A stretch of DNA of 64,000 bases from a bacterium. GTDB lineage: Bacteria; Zixibacteria; MSB-5A5; GN15; FEB-12. The notes below the pieces were generated by a model. It was not told the origin of the DNA. It searched no databases and saw nothing but the letters and a program-made list of their open reading frames with translations. Location: NCBI GenBank assembly GCA_016708025.1, contig JADJGQ010000001.1:1-64000 (forward strand), written 5' to 3'. This document shows, piece by piece, positions 1-8,660 of the stretch. Both the position numbers and the translations under genes were made by a program. Position 1 is the first letter of the stretch; each line of letters opens with the position of its first letter.

Positions 1-663
1 GCCACTACACCATATCGACTGACCGTCCCTCTCCGAGCGGAGGGAGCGAATATCGCGGAAACGACCTCCGTTCTATTATCTTCTGCTGAAGTAACTGCTG
101 ACTTTGTAGTATCTAATGAAGTAACGTCACTCGCAGTCGACCCGGACTTCCATCTCTTCCGCCGCCTCTACCCTGAGGAAGTTGAACCGATCATCTCGGC
201 GGTGCTGGGAGTGGAGCGAAAAGAATTGTTGAGGGAACCAGACGATCAGACCGGAAGCGAGGCATTTACCTCGTTTGGTTCAGCGATCACTGAAGGTTCG
301 GTCGTCCTGCGTTCAATCGCGGATCTCGACGCGCTCCCGCATGACTGTGCACCGATCATCATGAATCCGATGCAGTTGCCCGATTATCTCGCCAAGCAGA
401 TCGTTCGCACAAAGGACTCCGTCACGATCGGTGGTGCGACTTGGTCGTTGGCAGATCACACCGTGATCATGGCAGGTCAGAACTGGAATGGCTTTGGGAA
501 ATATCTGGTGGTGATCACCGGTGACTACAGCTCATTGCCGCGAGTTGGCCAGTTGGTACCGCATTACGGCAAGTACTCCTATCTCGTGTTCGCCGGTGCC
601 AAAAACGTCGCCAAGGGACAGTGGCCGGTGACCGACTCTCCCTTGCGAAAAATTCTTCCCTGA
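1..663 (+). CDS. C-terminal part of an M1-peptidase-like protein (partial)
   Basis: The reading frame is open from the first base of the window to a stop at 661-663, so only about 220 C-terminal residues are present and the true start lies upstream. Early in the fragment is VDPDFHLFRRLYPEEV, a phrase I associate with the C-terminal region of M1-type (gluzincin) metallopeptidases of environmental Gram-negatives. The catalytic HExxH part would lie outside the window, so enzyme activity cannot be judged here. The rest alternates hydrophobic strands with polar loops and has no membrane segment. A strong hairpin follows the stop. The family call rests on one motif and is tentative. Confidence 0.5.
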   Translation, partial: ATTPYRLTVPLRAEGANIAETTSVLLSSAEVTADFVVSNEVTSLAVDPDFHLFRRLYPEEVEPIISAVLGVERKELLREPDDQTGSEAFTSFGSAITEGSVVLRSIADLDALPHDCAPIIMNPMQLPDYLAKQIVRTKDSVTIGGATWSLADHTVIMAGQNWNGFGKYLVVITGDYSSLPRVGQLVPHYGKYSYLVFAGAKNVAKGQWPVTDSPLRKILP

Positions 664-687
664 TCGGGACATCAATCTTACCCAAAA

Positions 688-716
688 GAATACCGCATGC
701 AGAGCATGCGGTATTC
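688..716. terminator. bidirectional intrinsic terminator between convergent genes
   Basis: A perfect 13-bp inverted repeat (arms 688-700 and 704-716, loop AGA) lies between the stops of two converging genes. An A-run at 684-687 becomes a U-run for the leftward transcript, and TCTT follows for the rightward one, so it probably serves both. Confidence 0.7.
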
Positions 717-760
717 TCTTATCCATAACTTCAGTCACTCGACTGCGAGTCAGCAGTGAT

Positions 761-2230
761 CTACTGAAGTTGCATCAAAGCACGGAAGAACGGTTGCCAG
801 TCCTCTACCATAACCGGTTTTTGCTCCAGCAACGCGGCATCCTCTTTCGAGAGCAGCTTTTTTTCGACCATCACCAGCAGGACGTTGTCATCGAACCAGG
901 AGTCGTACATTGTCCAGTAGCCGCCGGAACCTGCGCTGGCTCCCCAGGAATTCTCAACCTTCCATTTGCGCGGGACACCCGCCTCCGTGGTATCGACCGC
1001 CAGGAGTACCATGGCGTGGTTGGGAGTCTCATCGCGATAGGCGAGACGGTCAGCTTTGGTGGTTCGCATATCGATCCCAAGCGTGCTGGTGTAGTCCCAG
1101 ACATTGGCGGCAAAGAGTCCGCTATCGCTGTAGTTGTCGCGTCCCACATCGCAGGCAAACCAGACGATCTGGCTGTCCTGGATCATCTTGTACGCGTATT
1201 CTTTCAGTTTCTCGATCGGCATATTCAGGAATCGATTATCGGGCTGCTCGAGAATATTCCGACTGCTCGCCAATTCAAACAGGGTGCGGTCTTTCTGGGC
1301 AGGATTGTTGACGATCGCCACATACTCAGTGGTCAGATCACCATAAAATTCCTTGAAGAATGACTCCGGCGTAAATGTCCGGTCAATCAGGACCTTGGTG
1401 CCGGTCGTGTCGGCTTTCTTGGTTGTATCGGTGGTGACAGCCGCAGTGGTATCTTTGCGGGTCTCTTCATACCGGAAAACGAATTCTTTCGGCGGCTTGC
1501 CGTATGCGCAGACGAGGAGCCGGTAGATATCCGACAACATACTCTCTTTGTATTTGCGGATCGCGGCTTCTTTCTGTCCTGCCTGGTGCATACGACGGAT
1601 CTCGGCGGTCCCCTTACGGAGCAGCGTATTAAGAAGCTCGTTGGTGCGGCCGGTCGCGGCAGATTGCTTCGTTTCCGGCATCGCAGAGGCAGGGACCACG
1701 CCATACTTGCGGATCAGTCCCTCAAAATACTGCCACCAACCACCATCGCCGATCGGGTTCTCGAGATACATCTGTAACGAGCGATCCGTAATATCTTTTG
1801 CACGCAAAGCGATCATTGTCTCCAGGAAAAGATTCGACTTTTCCAGCCGATCATAAAACGACAGATACGCCTGGGAGAGGCCAAAATCTCCCAATTTCAG
1901 CTTTGTCATCACCCGGGGAGTCACCACATTGCAGCCGGCGAACATCCAGCACCGTCCGCTCGACTTCTGATCGATGATCTTCGTCCCTTTGAGTTCATAG
2001 TTAAAGCGGCCATCAAACGAGTTGACCATCTCGCGATTGAGCGAGAGACTTCGTATGTCATTGTTGGTGGCGGCGTTGATGAGCGGCTTCATGGTGGGAT
2101 CTTCGGCGAGCTTTTTCTCAAAACCCGCCAGCAGGGTGGGGGTAATTGCTCCCGATGGCTGGGCAAAGCCGGCGGTCGCCAGGATCGCCAGAAGCAACAG
2201 GCAGGAAAGAACAGTTCTCAAGATCATCAT
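761..2230 (-). CDS. Exported bleomycin-hydrolase/aminopeptidase C-type cysteine peptidase (C1B)
   Basis: This papain-fold peptidase of the PepC/bleomycin hydrolase family (489 aa, close to the family's 440-480) should trim peptides from the N-terminus. The catalytic set is complete: Gln88 and Cys94 in DQKSSGRCWMFAG, His405 in PNHAMVLL, and Asn427 in KVENSWG. Residues 1-23 form a signal peptide ending GFAQ, so it should act in the periplasm or outside, whereas classical members are cytosolic. Compared with classical members there is a Thr/Asp/Lys-rich low-complexity insert near residues 258-282. A CTCCTT complement (AAGGAG) lies 7 nt before the start. It is convergent with the preceding gene and stands alone. 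The family is secure; the substrate is unknown. Confidence 0.88.
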   Translation of the reverse strand: MMILRTVLSCLLLLAILATAGFAQPSGAITPTLLAGFEKKLAEDPTMKPLINAATNNDIRSLSLNREMVNSFDGRFNYELKGTKIIDQKSSGRCWMFAGCNVVTPRVMTKLKLGDFGLSQAYLSFYDRLEKSNLFLETMIALRAKDITDRSLQMYLENPIGDGGWWQYFEGLIRKYGVVPASAMPETKQSAATGRTNELLNTLLRKGTAEIRRMHQAGQKEAAIRKYKESMLSDIYRLLVCAYGKPPKEFVFRYEETRKDTTAAVTTDTTKKADTTGTKVLIDRTFTPESFFKEFYGDLTTEYVAIVNNPAQKDRTLFELASSRNILEQPDNRFLNMPIEKLKEYAYKMIQDSQIVWFACDVGRDNYSDSGLFAANVWDYTSTLGIDMRTTKADRLAYRDETPNHAMVLLAVDTTEAGVPRKWKVENSWGASAGSGGYWTMYDSWFDDNVLLVMVEKKLLSKEDAALLEQKPVMVEDWQPFFRALMQLQ

Positions 2231-2420
2231 CGACTGACTCCTTCAATGCGGTAGGTTCAATGCGATAGTATATCACAAATCAGATGAGTCGACAACGGCC
2301 AATCTGGTCAATCCTGGCCGCCGGAGCGGTTTCGACGCCGACAGGCACTTCACCCCGCTGTACGGATATGACCACTCAGGTATTCGCATAAGACGGACCG
2401 GGATGGCCGCGGGATACCTC

Positions 2421-2448
2421 TTGACAGTGTCACGATCACAGGTATATT
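2421..2448 (+). promoter_or_regulatory. sigma70-type promoter for the glycine-rich protein gene
   Basis: TTGACA (2421-2426), a 16-bp spacer and TATATT (2443-2448) form a near-consensus promoter about 120 bp before the downstream start. It lies in the 337-bp gap between two divergent genes. I see no other clear element in that gap. Confidence 0.6.
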
Positions 2449-2567
2449 GCAATTTATAGACCGGTATTATCCATATTACGGTTCGTCGCGGCTCCTGTCT
2501 TTTCGCAGATCAGATCACTACAGCATATAACGAATCAACCTATCCAGGGTGAATGATGGAGGTACTG

Positions 2568-3797
2568 ATGATTCGACCAGAAACCATGCGTGACCGCTCG
2601 GTCCGCAACCGCGTTTTACGTGCTATGCGAAAGGCTGCCTTGCTTTCGCTTCTCTTGGGCGGAATCGCCGTCGAGACGCACGCACAATTTGGAACTGGTG
2701 CCGATGGTCCGGCTGTTATTGCCGGAACCGTGACCCTAACGGGGCCGCGCAATTACACCAATCTCACGGTGTCACCTGGGGCAACTCTCAACACCGCCGG
2801 ATACACCGTTTATGTCAACGGCACACTCCTCAATCAGGGGATCATCACCGATCAGCAGAATGGTGGAGCCGGGGGCGGAGGTGGCAATGGAGGAAATCCC
2901 GGCATCGGGCACAGTCCGTATGTCAATCCTTCTCAAGGCACCACTGGTTCACCGGGATCTCTTGGTACAGCATTGGGAGCGGGAAGTGGCGGTTCAGGTG
3001 GGACCGGTGGTTCCGGAGGCGGCGGAGCCTGGGATGGCTCGGCAAATGAAATGGCTTCCGGTGGGCCAGGAGGAAAAGGAGGGAATGGTGGTCAGGGCGG
3101 TGGCGTCGTCCGACTTTATGTAGCGAATCTGGATAACCAGGGGACTATTCACGCCAATGGTGCGACAGGCGGCAACGGCTTCTTCGGTCAATTCGGTCAA
3201 GCCACAACCTATAACAAGACTATCTTCGAAGAACTTGACATGGTTGGTGGCGGAGGCGGAGGAGGCGGGGGCGGTAACGGCGGAAATGGAGGGCGTGTGG
3301 AAATATTCTATGGCACTATGATTGCGCCGGGGACGATTCAGGCAATTGGCGGCGGTGGTGGATTTGGTGTCACGGGCGGTTCAGGTTTGTCTCAAAGTAT
3401 AGCAGCGCACGCGGACCAGATGGCGGGTCCTGGAGCGGCCCCATTCGGAAATGGCGGCGGAGGTGGCGGCGGCGCTGTTGGCACCACAAATTCAGGCAGC
3501 GGCACCACCGGCACTCCAGGTTCATCAGGCGCGCCTGGCCTGGTGACCGTGACGCCTGTTTCCTGTTGCATAGGGCAGACTGGAAATGTCAACAAGTCGC
3601 TCGGTGAAACCCCGGATATTTCTGACCTGTCTCTGCTGATCGCGTACCTGACAACCGCTCCGGCTCCAATACTACCATGTCCCGCCGAAGCCAATATCAA
3701 TGCGTCGGGTGGCGCTTCGCCGGATATCTCCGATCTGTCATTGCTGATCGCGCACTTGACCACGGCGCCGGCACCGGTGCTCCCGCTGTGTCCATAA
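2568..3797 (+). CDS. Secreted glycine-rich protein with C-terminal dockerin-like module
   Basis: This exported structural-type protein (409 aa) has no recognised enzymatic domain. I chose the ATG at 2568 because GGAGG ends 5 nt before it; ATG codons at 2553 and 2556 would add five residues without a ribosome site. A signal peptide (basic n-region, LLSLLLGGIAVETHAQ) is followed by a short beta-rich section and then a long Gly-rich region with many GGGG runs and paired short strands (residues about 95-330), resembling Gly-rich surface proteins. The last 75 residues are a two-half dockerin-like module, CC-I-G-Q-TGNVN, then ISDLSLLIAYL, then ANIN and ISDLSLLIAHL, ending LPLCP. Four other proteins here share it. 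It is probably anchored or assembled on the surface through that module. Confidence 0.75.
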   Translation: MIRPETMRDRSVRNRVLRAMRKAALLSLLLGGIAVETHAQFGTGADGPAVIAGTVTLTGPRNYTNLTVSPGATLNTAGYTVYVNGTLLNQGIITDQQNGGAGGGGGNGGNPGIGHSPYVNPSQGTTGSPGSLGTALGAGSGGSGGTGGSGGGGAWDGSANEMASGGPGGKGGNGGQGGGVVRLYVANLDNQGTIHANGATGGNGFFGQFGQATTYNKTIFEELDMVGGGGGGGGGGNGGNGGRVEIFYGTMIAPGTIQAIGGGGGFGVTGGSGLSQSIAAHADQMAGPGAAPFGNGGGGGGGAVGTTNSGSGTTGTPGSSGAPGLVTVTPVSCCIGQTGNVNKSLGETPDISDLSLLIAYLTTAPAPILPCPAEANINASGGASPDISDLSLLIAHLTTAPAPVLPLCP

Positions 3798-3822
3798 GCG
3801 AAAAGGTAACAGCAGATTATTC

Positions 3823-3860
3823 GACAGAGAGTTCCTCGACGAGGAACTCTCTGTCTTCTT
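3823..3860 (+). terminator. intrinsic terminator after the glycine-rich protein gene
   Basis: A perfect 16-bp stem (arms 3823-3838 and 3840-3855) is followed by TTCTT. It starts 25 bp after the stop of the preceding gene. Confidence 0.7.
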
Positions 3861-3968
3861 ATCTACCTAACCCAGAGTCATCGCAAGATACTTGCCATAT
3901 CCAGCTATCCCCGATTTTCTCTGCACCGGATACGCCCTCGACACGTATATTGGCACAACGAGTTGATC

Positions 3969-5111
3969 ATGCAGAACAAGCTACTATACTCAGAAACTAG
4001 TGATTTCATACGTCGCCTGATACCGGTTTGGTGGCAACGCTGGCTGGCCATCGCCGGACTCTGGACAACAGTCGCCCTGATCTCTTCAGCCCATTGGCAT
4101 TTGCTGCTTTCGGATGTGGATCCGTGGGTTGACGGTGAATTAGTGCGCGTGAAACTGCAGGTCTGGTTTGTCTGGGCGATATTGACTCCGCTGATCCTCT
4201 GGATCGGCTACCAGCTTCGTTTTGATCGAGTCCGCCCGATTCTCAGCATCCTTGGCCTGACTGTCCTGAGTCTTCTCATTACGGCTTTCTATGTTCTGAC
4301 ATACACATGGATACTCTATATCAATTTCGGATATCCGCGCGAAGGGCGTTTTGAGTACCTCTTTCACTTTGTCCTGACCCAACACTCTTCCTATTACTTT
4401 CTGGCGTTTTGGGTAACGATCGGAATTGAGCAACTTCTAATTGCTTACCGTCGTTGGCACGATCGCGAGTTGCTGGCCTCACAGCTTCAAGCGCAATTAG
4501 CGAGGGCGCAGTTCAGAGCGCTCAAGTCGCAGGTCCAGCCCCATTTTCTGTTTAATGTCCTCAACACGATCTCATCCAGCATTCTCGAAGGTGACCGTGA
4601 CAAGGCCCACCAAATGACCGCCAAACTGAGCGATCTGTTACGCATGGTGCTCGACCGTAACGAACAGGAATTCGTCACGGTGGCCTCAGAAATGGAGTTT
4701 AACCGCCGCTATCTGGAACTGATGGCCGAACGATTCGAGCCACGACTGGTATTTCAGATCCAAACTTCTCCGGAAAGCCTGACCGGCCTCGTCCCGGAAT
4801 TCCTGTTACAGCCATTGGTGGAAAACGCAGTAACACATGGCGTCGCAAATCGAACCGGCGAATCGTCAGTGATGGTCCAATCCGTGGTGAGCGACGGTCG
4901 CCTCCAGATCGCTATCGAAGAGCAGGGGGAGAAGTCCGACGCGAGCGAGATTCCGGGGAGCGGCGGCAGGGGGCATCGATTGACCGAAGATCGTCTCCGT
5001 CAGTATTACGGGTCAGATTTCCGATTTGTGGTCACCGCTTTGGCCCACACCGGTATGCGCATCAATATTGACATTCCGTTCAACGCTGATCCAGCGAAGG
5101 GAATTGCCTGA
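3969..5111 (+). CDS. LytS/YehU-type membrane sensor histidine kinase
   Basis: This is a membrane sensor kinase (380 aa from ATG 3969; a TTG two codons upstream is the alternative). About four transmembrane segments occupy the first 160 residues. A short coiled stretch leads into the His_kinase domain with phospho-acceptor motif QVQPHFLFNVLN (His about residue 192). The ATP-binding lid carries LLQPLVENAVTHG, with the Asn about residue 286. The compact C-terminal ATPase ends soon after a Gly-rich box. There is no extracellular sensor domain, as in LytS/YehU members that sense through membrane helices. Its stop overlaps the start of the response regulator gene by one base (TGATG), so the pair is translationally coupled. 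The stimulus is unknown. Confidence 0.88.
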   Translation: MQNKLLYSETSDFIRRLIPVWWQRWLAIAGLWTTVALISSAHWHLLLSDVDPWVDGELVRVKLQVWFVWAILTPLILWIGYQLRFDRVRPILSILGLTVLSLLITAFYVLTYTWILYINFGYPREGRFEYLFHFVLTQHSSYYFLAFWVTIGIEQLLIAYRRWHDRELLASQLQAQLARAQFRALKSQVQPHFLFNVLNTISSSILEGDRDKAHQMTAKLSDLLRMVLDRNEQEFVTVASEMEFNRRYLELMAERFEPRLVFQIQTSPESLTGLVPEFLLQPLVENAVTHGVANRTGESSVMVQSVVSDGRLQIAIEEQGEKSDASEIPGSGGRGHRLTEDRLRQYYGSDFRFVVTALAHTGMRINIDIPFNADPAKGIA

Positions 5112-5911
5112 TGGCGGTTCGAACCCTCAAGGTGATGGTAGTTGATGATGAAGCGCCGTCCCGCCGAGTAGTGCGGCAATTCCTCCAGCACGAGCCGCAG
5201 ACTACGCTGGTGGCGGAGTGCAGTAACGGATTGGAGGCGGTAGAAATGATCGCGTCATCAAGCCCCGATGTAGTTTTGCTTGATATCCAGATGCCTGAGC
5301 TTGATGGCTTCGACGTGATCCGACGAGTCGGCGTTTCGCAAATGCCGGCGGTCATTTTTATAACCGCCTACGATGCCTATGCGGTCAAAGCATTTGAAGT
5401 GCATGCCCTGGATTACCTCCTCAAACCGTTCACTCGTCAGCGGTTTTCTGAGGCTATCGCCAGAGCGAGGAACTCAGGGTCAAAAGGGGCTACAGGACAA
5501 CAGCCACGCCTGAAAAGCCTCCTCAAGCAATGGCAATACGGCGCGGGCGATGCGCCCAAGAAGGATGTCGAGGGGAGCGTCGATAAGCGCCAGCGCGTCC
5601 TCGTTCACGATCGACAACAGGTTCGATCCATCTCCCTGAAAGACATTTTCTGGCTCGAGGCAGCCGACCACTACGTGATAGTCCACTCAACTACCGGCAA
5701 ACACCTGATCCACGAATCCCTTGGTGGGATGGAGGCGACACTCCCGGAGACCTTTGTCAGGGTCCATCGTGGCGCAATGGTAAACGTTGCTCATATCGCG
5801 GAGATCAAACCGTCTCGCTTTGGTACCTACACGGTCACTCTTCACTCCGGCACTCGACTGCGGGTCAGCCGGACCTTTCGAATCGCCCTGCGCCATCTTC
5901 TTACTTCCTAG
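5111..5911 (+). CDS. LytTR-family response regulator
   Basis: This is the partner of the kinase just upstream. The receiver domain (about residues 5-125) has the acidic pair Asp12/Asp13, phospho-acceptor Asp58 in LLDIQMPELDG, the switch ITAYDA and Lys in LKPF. A low-complexity linker leads to a LytTR DNA-binding domain (about residues 160-262; FWLEAADHYVIVH, then ETFVRVHRGAMVN, the hallmark strands and helix). LytTR proteins bind pairs of short direct repeats about two helical turns apart. Such a repeat lies only 14-48 bp after this gene's stop, before the FG-GAP protein gene, which makes that gene a likely target. The regulated function is inferred from position only. Confidence 0.9.
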   Translation: MAVRTLKVMVVDDEAPSRRVVRQFLQHEPQTTLVAECSNGLEAVEMIASSSPDVVLLDIQMPELDGFDVIRRVGVSQMPAVIFITAYDAYAVKAFEVHALDYLLKPFTRQRFSEAIARARNSGSKGATGQQPRLKSLLKQWQYGAGDAPKKDVEGSVDKRQRVLVHDRQQVRSISLKDIFWLEAADHYVIVHSTTGKHLIHESLGGMEATLPETFVRVHRGAMVNVAHIAEIKPSRFGTYTVTLHSGTRLRVSRTFRIALRHLLTS

Positions 5912-5924
5912 CTCACCATCCTGA

Positions 5925-5959
5925 GTGCTGTTCGCGAATCAAACGTGCAGTTCGCGAAT
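5925..5959. promoter_or_regulatory. 20-bp-spaced direct repeat, candidate LytTR regulator site
   Basis: GTGCTGTTCGCGAAT (5925-5939) recurs as GTGCAGTTCGCGAAT (5945-5959), 14 of 15 bases identical and exactly 20 bp apart, so both copies face the same side of the helix. It lies between a LytTR regulator gene and the exported FG-GAP gene. The GTT core and two-turn spacing suit a LytTR site, though the match to the published consensus is partial. TTCGCGAA is also a palindrome and could suit another regulator. Confidence 0.5.
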
Positions 5960-6106
5960 AGACCTCAGACAGATCCTCCTTTCTCTCGTTAGTTAGGTGT
6001 GCCCGCCGGAAACGACCGATGGGCAGATCCCGATCCGGGGACAGGATCAGTCACCGGGGAAAAACGAGCACCATCCAAGTCAACTTACCCAAAACAGAGG
6101 TGGCTA

Positions 6107-8074
6107 ATGAGGTATTACGTCAGGCAGATGTCCAGAATCGCGATCGCAGCTCTCGGGCTGATCGTGGTGACCTTCGGTTCAGTATCAGCACAGATATTCA
6201 CGATTGTCGATGATCCCGGGGTGCCATTCAATCTCGATCAGAATTTCGCGGCATATGTCGGATGTGCCTGGATAGACTATGACGGCGACGGATGGGAAGA
6301 TCTCTTTGCCGTCACTCCCAACGGGTGCGATCTCTATCGCAACAATGGCGACGGTACTTTTTCGGCCACGGTTGACGCTTTCGACACAGACCTGCTCAAT
6401 TATCGGGGCACGGCCTGGGCCGACTATGACAACGACGGCGATCTCGATTGCTTCATCTCGGGCGAGTATGGAGCATTGTATACCAACAACGGCGGGACCT
6501 TTGTACCCGCCGCATCAGGAGACTTTGCCCGCAGCATTCTTTCGGCCGGCTGGAGCCCAGCCTGGGGTGATTACAATAACGATGGCTATGTCGATCTCTA
6601 TATTGCGTTGCCCGCAGGGTTTATGATACTCGGTACCACTCGCCCCAGTCGCCTCTATTTGAACGACGGACCACCCAACTACTCATTCACCCGCATTGAT
6701 ACAGGCATTATCGCCCAACAGGTGGCTCCCTTCACATCCTGCAACTGGACCGACTTCGATCAGGATGGGGATATTGACATGTTTGTCGGGACAGGACCGG
6801 CCAACACCATTGGGGGGATCGATTACCTTTATCGCAACTTGTTGATCGAATCCGGGTCTGTTGGCTTCGAGCAGATAACGACTGGCCCGATGGCCACAGA
6901 TAATGCGGATGGTCAGGTCTGGAACATGGTGGACTACGACAACGATGGCGACCTGGATGGGTATCGTACTAACTGGGGAGGATCCAGACCGTCCGTCAGG
7001 CCAAATGACCTGTATCGAAATGATGGCGGCACGTACGTCGCCGTGACGGGAGACCCTATCTGCACTGAATCCTACATCTCTCTCGGTCAGGTGTGGGCCG
7101 ACTATGATAACGATGGTGATCTGGACTGCTTTGTCACCAACGACCAGAATTTCGACAGTTACTACCGAAACAACGGCAACGGGTCTTTTACTTCGGTGAT
7201 GACCGGTGATATCCGCAATGTGGCGTCCTCGACCTGGGGCGCTGCCGGCGGAGACTACGACAATGACGGAGATATCGACCTTTACGTCCAGGGGGGACCG
7301 GGAGAACGATCGCTCATCCGAAACGACAACTCCAATGGTAATCATTGGCTGAAGATCAAATTGGAGGGAGAGCGCTCCAATCGTGCCGGTATAGGTGCGT
7401 CCATTCGCGCCAAAGCGACTATCAACGGTCAGCCGACCTGGATGCACCGGGAGATCTCAACGCAAAACAGCTTCCTCGGTCACAGTAGCCTGATTGCTCA
7501 CTTCGGACTCGGTGAAGCAACAGTCGTTGATTCCCTCATCGTGAGGTGGCCATCCGGGATCGCCACCCTGATTCAGTCAGTGCCAGCCGACCAATTGATC
7601 ACCATCACCGAGTGCAGCACATCTGATGCTGATACTGATGGACACGGAGATGCTTGCGACAACTGCCCGGTGAATGCCAACGCCGACCAGCTTGACAGCG
7701 ACAGTGACGGCACCGGCGACCTCTGTGATCTCTTTCCGTTCGACCCGCAAAATGACTCGGATGGTGACGGAATCTCTGGTCATATCGACAATTGCCCGTT
7801 CAATGCAAACCCTTTGCAGGAAGACAATGACGAGAACGGCGTGGGAAATGCGTGTTGTTGCGCAGGGGTCACGGGGAATGTGAACGCACTGGCCGCAGAA
7901 ATTCCTGATCTCTCAGATCTGTCGCTGTTGATCACCTATCTGACACAATCGCCGAGACCAACTCTGCCTTGTCCCGACGAGGCCAACGTCAATGCGACCG
8001 GCGCCATCGACCTCAGCGATCTGTCGCTGCTCATATCTTACCTGACTGCCACCCCAGGCCAAGCCACAAATTGA
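6107..8074 (+). CDS. Secreted FG-GAP/ASPIC-UnbV protein with thrombospondin-3 and dockerin-like modules
   Basis: This is a 655-aa exported protein. I chose ATG 6107 because GAGG ends 6 nt upstream and a signal peptide follows (IAIAALGLIVVTFGSVSAQ); an upstream GTG would put 36 polar residues before it. Seven FG-GAP/VCBS units of the form W-x-DYDNDGDLD-x-F build a calcium-binding propeller. Next is an ASPIC/UnbV domain (GIGASIRAKA ... HFGLGEATVVDSLIVRWPSG). Two to three thrombospondin type 3 Asp-rich units (DSDSDGTGDLCD) follow, and then the lineage-type dockerin-like module (CC-x-G-x-TGNVN, DLSDLSLLI). No catalytic site is evident; adhesion or matrix scaffolding is likely. The direct repeat before it suggests control by the upstream two-component pair. 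Confidence 0.85.
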   Translation: MRYYVRQMSRIAIAALGLIVVTFGSVSAQIFTIVDDPGVPFNLDQNFAAYVGCAWIDYDGDGWEDLFAVTPNGCDLYRNNGDGTFSATVDAFDTDLLNYRGTAWADYDNDGDLDCFISGEYGALYTNNGGTFVPAASGDFARSILSAGWSPAWGDYNNDGYVDLYIALPAGFMILGTTRPSRLYLNDGPPNYSFTRIDTGIIAQQVAPFTSCNWTDFDQDGDIDMFVGTGPANTIGGIDYLYRNLLIESGSVGFEQITTGPMATDNADGQVWNMVDYDNDGDLDGYRTNWGGSRPSVRPNDLYRNDGGTYVAVTGDPICTESYISLGQVWADYDNDGDLDCFVTNDQNFDSYYRNNGNGSFTSVMTGDIRNVASSTWGAAGGDYDNDGDIDLYVQGGPGERSLIRNDNSNGNHWLKIKLEGERSNRAGIGASIRAKATINGQPTWMHREISTQNSFLGHSSLIAHFGLGEATVVDSLIVRWPSGIATLIQSVPADQLITITECSTSDADTDGHGDACDNCPVNANADQLDSDSDGTGDLCDLFPFDPQNDSDGDGISGHIDNCPFNANPLQEDNDENGVGNACCCAGVTGNVNALAAEIPDLSDLSLLITYLTQSPRPTLPCPDEANVNATGAIDLSDLSLLISYLTATPGQATN

Positions 8075-8149
8075 TTGTCCCCGGGCGTGGGCTCGCTGTT
8101 GTATTCCGGGGCTTACTCTATAATCAGGGTGGGAGATCAGGCGAGAGTC

Positions 8150-8660
8150 AAAGGCGATCGGATGCCCACAGGATCATATTCACAAGCGATCCGGCGGCTC
8201 AGCGTCGGCAAGGGCGATCACATGCCGGAACTGCGTTGGGCCGTAGGCTCAGCACGCTGGTCGCGCCAACCCGCCTTCATCCGCGTACTCCCCCCGGCAC
8301 TCAGATGCTCTTTTATCAGTGCAAAGGATTCCTCGGTAACGAGGTGAAAAGGGATGGAACTGCTTCCGAACGCATCCATGATGACAATATCGTATTCGGT
8401 CCTATTCTCAATGAAGTACTGCCGTCCATCCTGATGGTAGAACCTCTGGCCTGCCGAAAAGGCGCCGTCCTGGTGACAGCCGGATCGATCTCAACCGATC
8501 CAATTCTCGGCGGCGTAGTTTCTCGCCACCGCCTCGCCCGACAGTCAGCATGCGGCCCCGGGAAAACGGCGTGGAATATCCACATCAACATATTCAAACA
8601 GGGGGCCGCTGGGAATACCCGCACCAGCTGCCATCGATAAACATAAACCGCCGCCCTCCC
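8150..8660 (-). pseudogene. Frameshifted spermidine-synthase-like methyltransferase-fold remnant
   Basis: Read leftward, three frames in succession give coherent pieces of a polyamine aminopropyltransferase (SpeE-like) fold. They are: MLTVGRGGGE, resembling the SAM/dcSAM-binding glycine loop (from 8551); SVEIDPAVTRTA (about 8498-8462); FYHQDGRQYFIENR followed by YDIVIMDAFGSSSIPFHLVT and EESFALIKEHLSAGG (8460-8290); and QFRHVIALADAEPPDRL (8233-8184). A further NMILWASDR follows in yet another frame. The order matches the family, but at least three indels break it and no single start can be proposed. Upstream, FMFIDGS near 8640 may belong to it. The cause may be gene decay or base-calling error, since the adjacent block is compositionally abnormal. 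Confidence 0.65.

Noticed and set aside
2812..3763. Additional ORFs inside the glycine-rich gene
   Set aside because: They are shifted readings of a low-complexity coding sequence. Only the frame with signal peptide and dockerin-like tail is supported.
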